Source: Streptomyces zinciresistens K42
GTDB lineage: Bacteria > Actinomycetota > Actinomycetes > Streptomycetales > Streptomycetaceae
Direction of reading: 5' to 3'
Length of the DNA stretch: 39,735 nt
Assembly: GCF_000225525.1 (NCBI RefSeq)
Contig: NZ_AGBF01000050.1
Location: 1 to 39,735, forward strand
The stretch's first letter is position 1. The number at the start of each line of letters is the position of its first letter. The notes below the pieces were generated by a model. That model was not told the DNA's origin and did not search any database. It worked only from the letters and a program-made list of their open reading frames with translations. Positions 24,901 to 39,735 of this stretch are shown one piece after another. A program made the position numbers and the translations under genes.

Positions 24901-25971
24901 ATGTTCCGCTCCCGCAGAGCACCACGGCTCGCCGCCGCGCTCGCCGCCGCCCTCCTGCTCCTGTCCACCGCCACGGCGTGCGCCGGTGAGGACTCGGGGT
25001 CCGGGTCCTCGGACACCGGTGCGAAGGCGAGCGGCTCCGGCTCGTCCGCCTTCCCGGTCACCGTCGCGCACAAGTACGGCAGTACGACGATACGGTCCGT
25101 GCCGAAGCGGATCGTCACCGTCGGTCTGACCGACCAGGACGCCGTCCTCGCCCTGGGCGAGGTGCCCGTGGGCACCACCGAGTGGCTGGGCGGCTACAAG
25201 GGCGCCATCGGGCCCTGGGCCGCCGACCGGCTGGGCGGCGCGCAGCCGCCGACGGTGCTCAAGGACACCGGCACGGGCCCGCAGATCGAGAAGATCGCCG
25301 CGCTCAGGCCCGACCTGATCCTCGCCGTCTACAGCGGTCTGACCAAGGACCAGTACACGTCGCTGTCCAAGTTCGCGCCCGTGGTCGCCCAGCCCAAGCA
25401 GTACAACGACTACGGCGTCCCCTGGCAGGAGCTGACGAAGACGGTCGGGCGGGCGCTCGGCAAGCCCGACGAGGCGTCGAAGGCCGTCGCCGGCACCGAG
25501 GCCGCGATCCGGGCCGCGGCCGACAAGTACCCGGCGTTCAAGGGCGCGAGCGCGGTGATGGCCACGCCGTACGAGGGCATGTTCGTCTTCGGCAGCCAGG
25601 ACTCGCGCTCCCGGATCCTGACCGGGCTCGGCTTCGGTCTGCCCAAGGACCTCGACAAGGCCATCGGGGACAAGTTCGGCGCCAACATCAGCAAGGAGCG
25701 CACCGACCTGCTGGACCAGGACGCGCTCGTGTGGATCGTCGGCGACGTCGCCAAGGAGTCCGCGAAGCTGCGCAAGGACGCCTCCTACAAGGACCTGGGC
25801 GTGGTGAAGGAGGGCCGCGAGGTCTTCGTCGACGAGAGCAGCGACTACGGCAACGCCACGTCGTTCGTGTCGGTGCTGAGCCTGCCCTACGTCGTGGAGC
25901 GGCTGGCCCCGCAGCTGGCGGCGGCCGTCGACGGCAGGACCGGCACGAAGGTGGAGCAGCCGGCGTCCTGA
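24901..25971 (+). CDS. Siderophore-binding lipoprotein (FecB/FhuD-type, ABC substrate-binding)
   Basis: 356 residues. Signal peptide with basic MFRSRRAPR, hydrophobic core and a relaxed lipobox STATAC, so Cys27 would be lipidated, followed by a Ser/Gly-rich tether. The class III binding-protein fold shows TTIRSVPKRIVTVGLTDQD, IAALRPDLILAVYSGL, QPKQYNDYGVPWQE, and the C-terminal lobe with FVDESSDYGNATSFVSVLS. This is the iron-siderophore family (PF01497). Located 84 nt after the ABC pair in the same direction, so under the same iron box. No FecCD-type permease is present, which leaves open whether it hands the ferric siderophore to the adjacent ABC pair or to a permease elsewhere. Confidence 0.92.
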   Translation: MFRSRRAPRLAAALAAALLLLSTATACAGEDSGSGSSDTGAKASGSGSSAFPVTVAHKYGSTTIRSVPKRIVTVGLTDQDAVLALGEVPVGTTEWLGGYKGAIGPWAADRLGGAQPPTVLKDTGTGPQIEKIAALRPDLILAVYSGLTKDQYTSLSKFAPVVAQPKQYNDYGVPWQELTKTVGRALGKPDEASKAVAGTEAAIRAAADKYPAFKGASAVMATPYEGMFVFGSQDSRSRILTGLGFGLPKDLDKAIGDKFGANISKERTDLLDQDALVWIVGDVAKESAKLRKDASYKDLGVVKEGREVFVDESSDYGNATSFVSVLSLPYVVERLAPQLAAAVDGRTGTKVEQPAS

Positions 25972-25984
25972 GCGCCCGCGCGTG

Positions 25985-26018
25985 ACGAGGGGGCGGCCGT
26001 GCGCGGCCGCCCCCTCGT
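25985..26018. terminator. Bidirectional terminator between lipoprotein and mbtH genes
   Basis: ACGAGGGGGCGGCCG (25985-25999) and CGGCCGCCCCCTCGT (26004-26018) pair perfectly over 15 bp with a TGCG loop. It lies 13 nt after the lipoprotein stop and 15 nt after the convergent mbtH stop, so it can end both transcripts. Confidence 0.85.
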
Positions 26019-26033
26019 GCGTGCCCGGTGCGC

Positions 26034-26243
26034 TCAGCCGTCCATGGCCTCGGCGAGGCTGCGGGGCCGCATGTCGGTCCAGTGGGTCTCGACGTAGTCC
26101 AGGCAGGACTGGCGCGCGGCGGGGCCGTGGACGGCGCGCCACCCGGCCGGGACGTCGGCGAAGTCCGGCCACAGGCTGTGCTGGTCCTCGTCGTTGACGA
26201 GCACCAGGTAGACGCCCTCGGGGTCCTCGAACGGATTGGTCAT
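26034..26243 (-). CDS. MbtH-like protein
   Basis: 69 residues with the family pattern: NPFEDPEG at the start, VLVNDEDQHSLWP, VPAGWRAV, and THWTDMRPRSL at the end. MbtH proteins bind NRPS adenylation domains and are often needed for their folding and activity. Start ATG 26243 after AGGAAGAG. It begins 57 nt after the NRPS stop, same direction, so it is co-transcribed and probably serves the A domains of that NRPS. Confidence 0.95.
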   Translation of the reverse strand: MTNPFEDPEGVYLVLVNDEDQHSLWPDFADVPAGWRAVHGPAARQSCLDYVETHWTDMRPRSLAEAMDG

Positions 26244-26300
26244 GCTCTTCCTCTCCTCACGGTCGGGCACGGTCGCGCCCGGTCCTGCGGAACGAGTGGG

Positions 26301-39735
<13,435 letters not shown>

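Overview
The window is high-GC actinobacterial DNA, almost certainly Streptomyces. Coding frames end nearly always in G or C, GTG and TTG starts follow GGAGG-type ribosome sites, and the gene content (GH64 glucanase, DUF6325/SHOCT stress-type genes, GH15 trehalase-like enzyme, MbtH with a hydroxamate-type NRPS, a DmdR1/IdeR iron box) is typical of that genus. No rRNA, tRNA, integrase, transposase or replication origin was seen.

Left third (1-15.3 kb), ordinary accessory metabolism: an amidohydrolase; a small exported protein; a secreted GH64 beta-1,3-glucanase with a LacI/CebR-like palindrome in its promoter and a T-tailed terminator; a DUF2236 oxygenase-like protein; a forward run of DUF6325 protein, SHOCT protein, ClC chloride channel and cyclase-family hydrolase; a GMC oxidoreductase and an SDR; a GH15 enzyme; a YihY/BrkB membrane protein; and a secreted lipase.

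Middle (15.3-19.1 kb), the most unusual part: a minus-strand cassette of four genes, unknown protein B, fatty acyl-AMP ligase, stand-alone acyl carrier protein and unknown protein A. A and B are clear paralogues of each other, of a family I do not recognise. The unknown genes are much less GC-rich than their surroundings, and no PKS, NRPS or acyltransferase accompanies the ligase and ACP. I propose it as a candidate undescribed lipid-linked system acquired by transfer. About 1.3 kb of apparently gene-free DNA upstream holds iterons, hairpins, short tandem repeats and a repeat-hairpin-repeat element.

Right half (20.4-39.7 kb), a peptide siderophore locus. An iron box precedes two ABC half-transporters whose ATPase motifs are exactly complementary, then a FecB-type siderophore-binding lipoprotein. 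Converging on these, and ending at a shared terminator, are mbtH and a giant NRPS that enters from beyond the right edge. Visible NRPS order: A(Ser)-T | C-A(N5-hydroxyornithine)+N-methyltransferase-T | C-A-T | C-A-T-E. The first visible C domain lacks the catalytic histidine, and the protein ends in an epimerase with no thioesterase. Ornithine N-hydroxylase, formyl/acyl transferase and any release enzyme must lie outside the window. A string of tiny, partly overlapping reading frames sits just upstream of the transporter genes.
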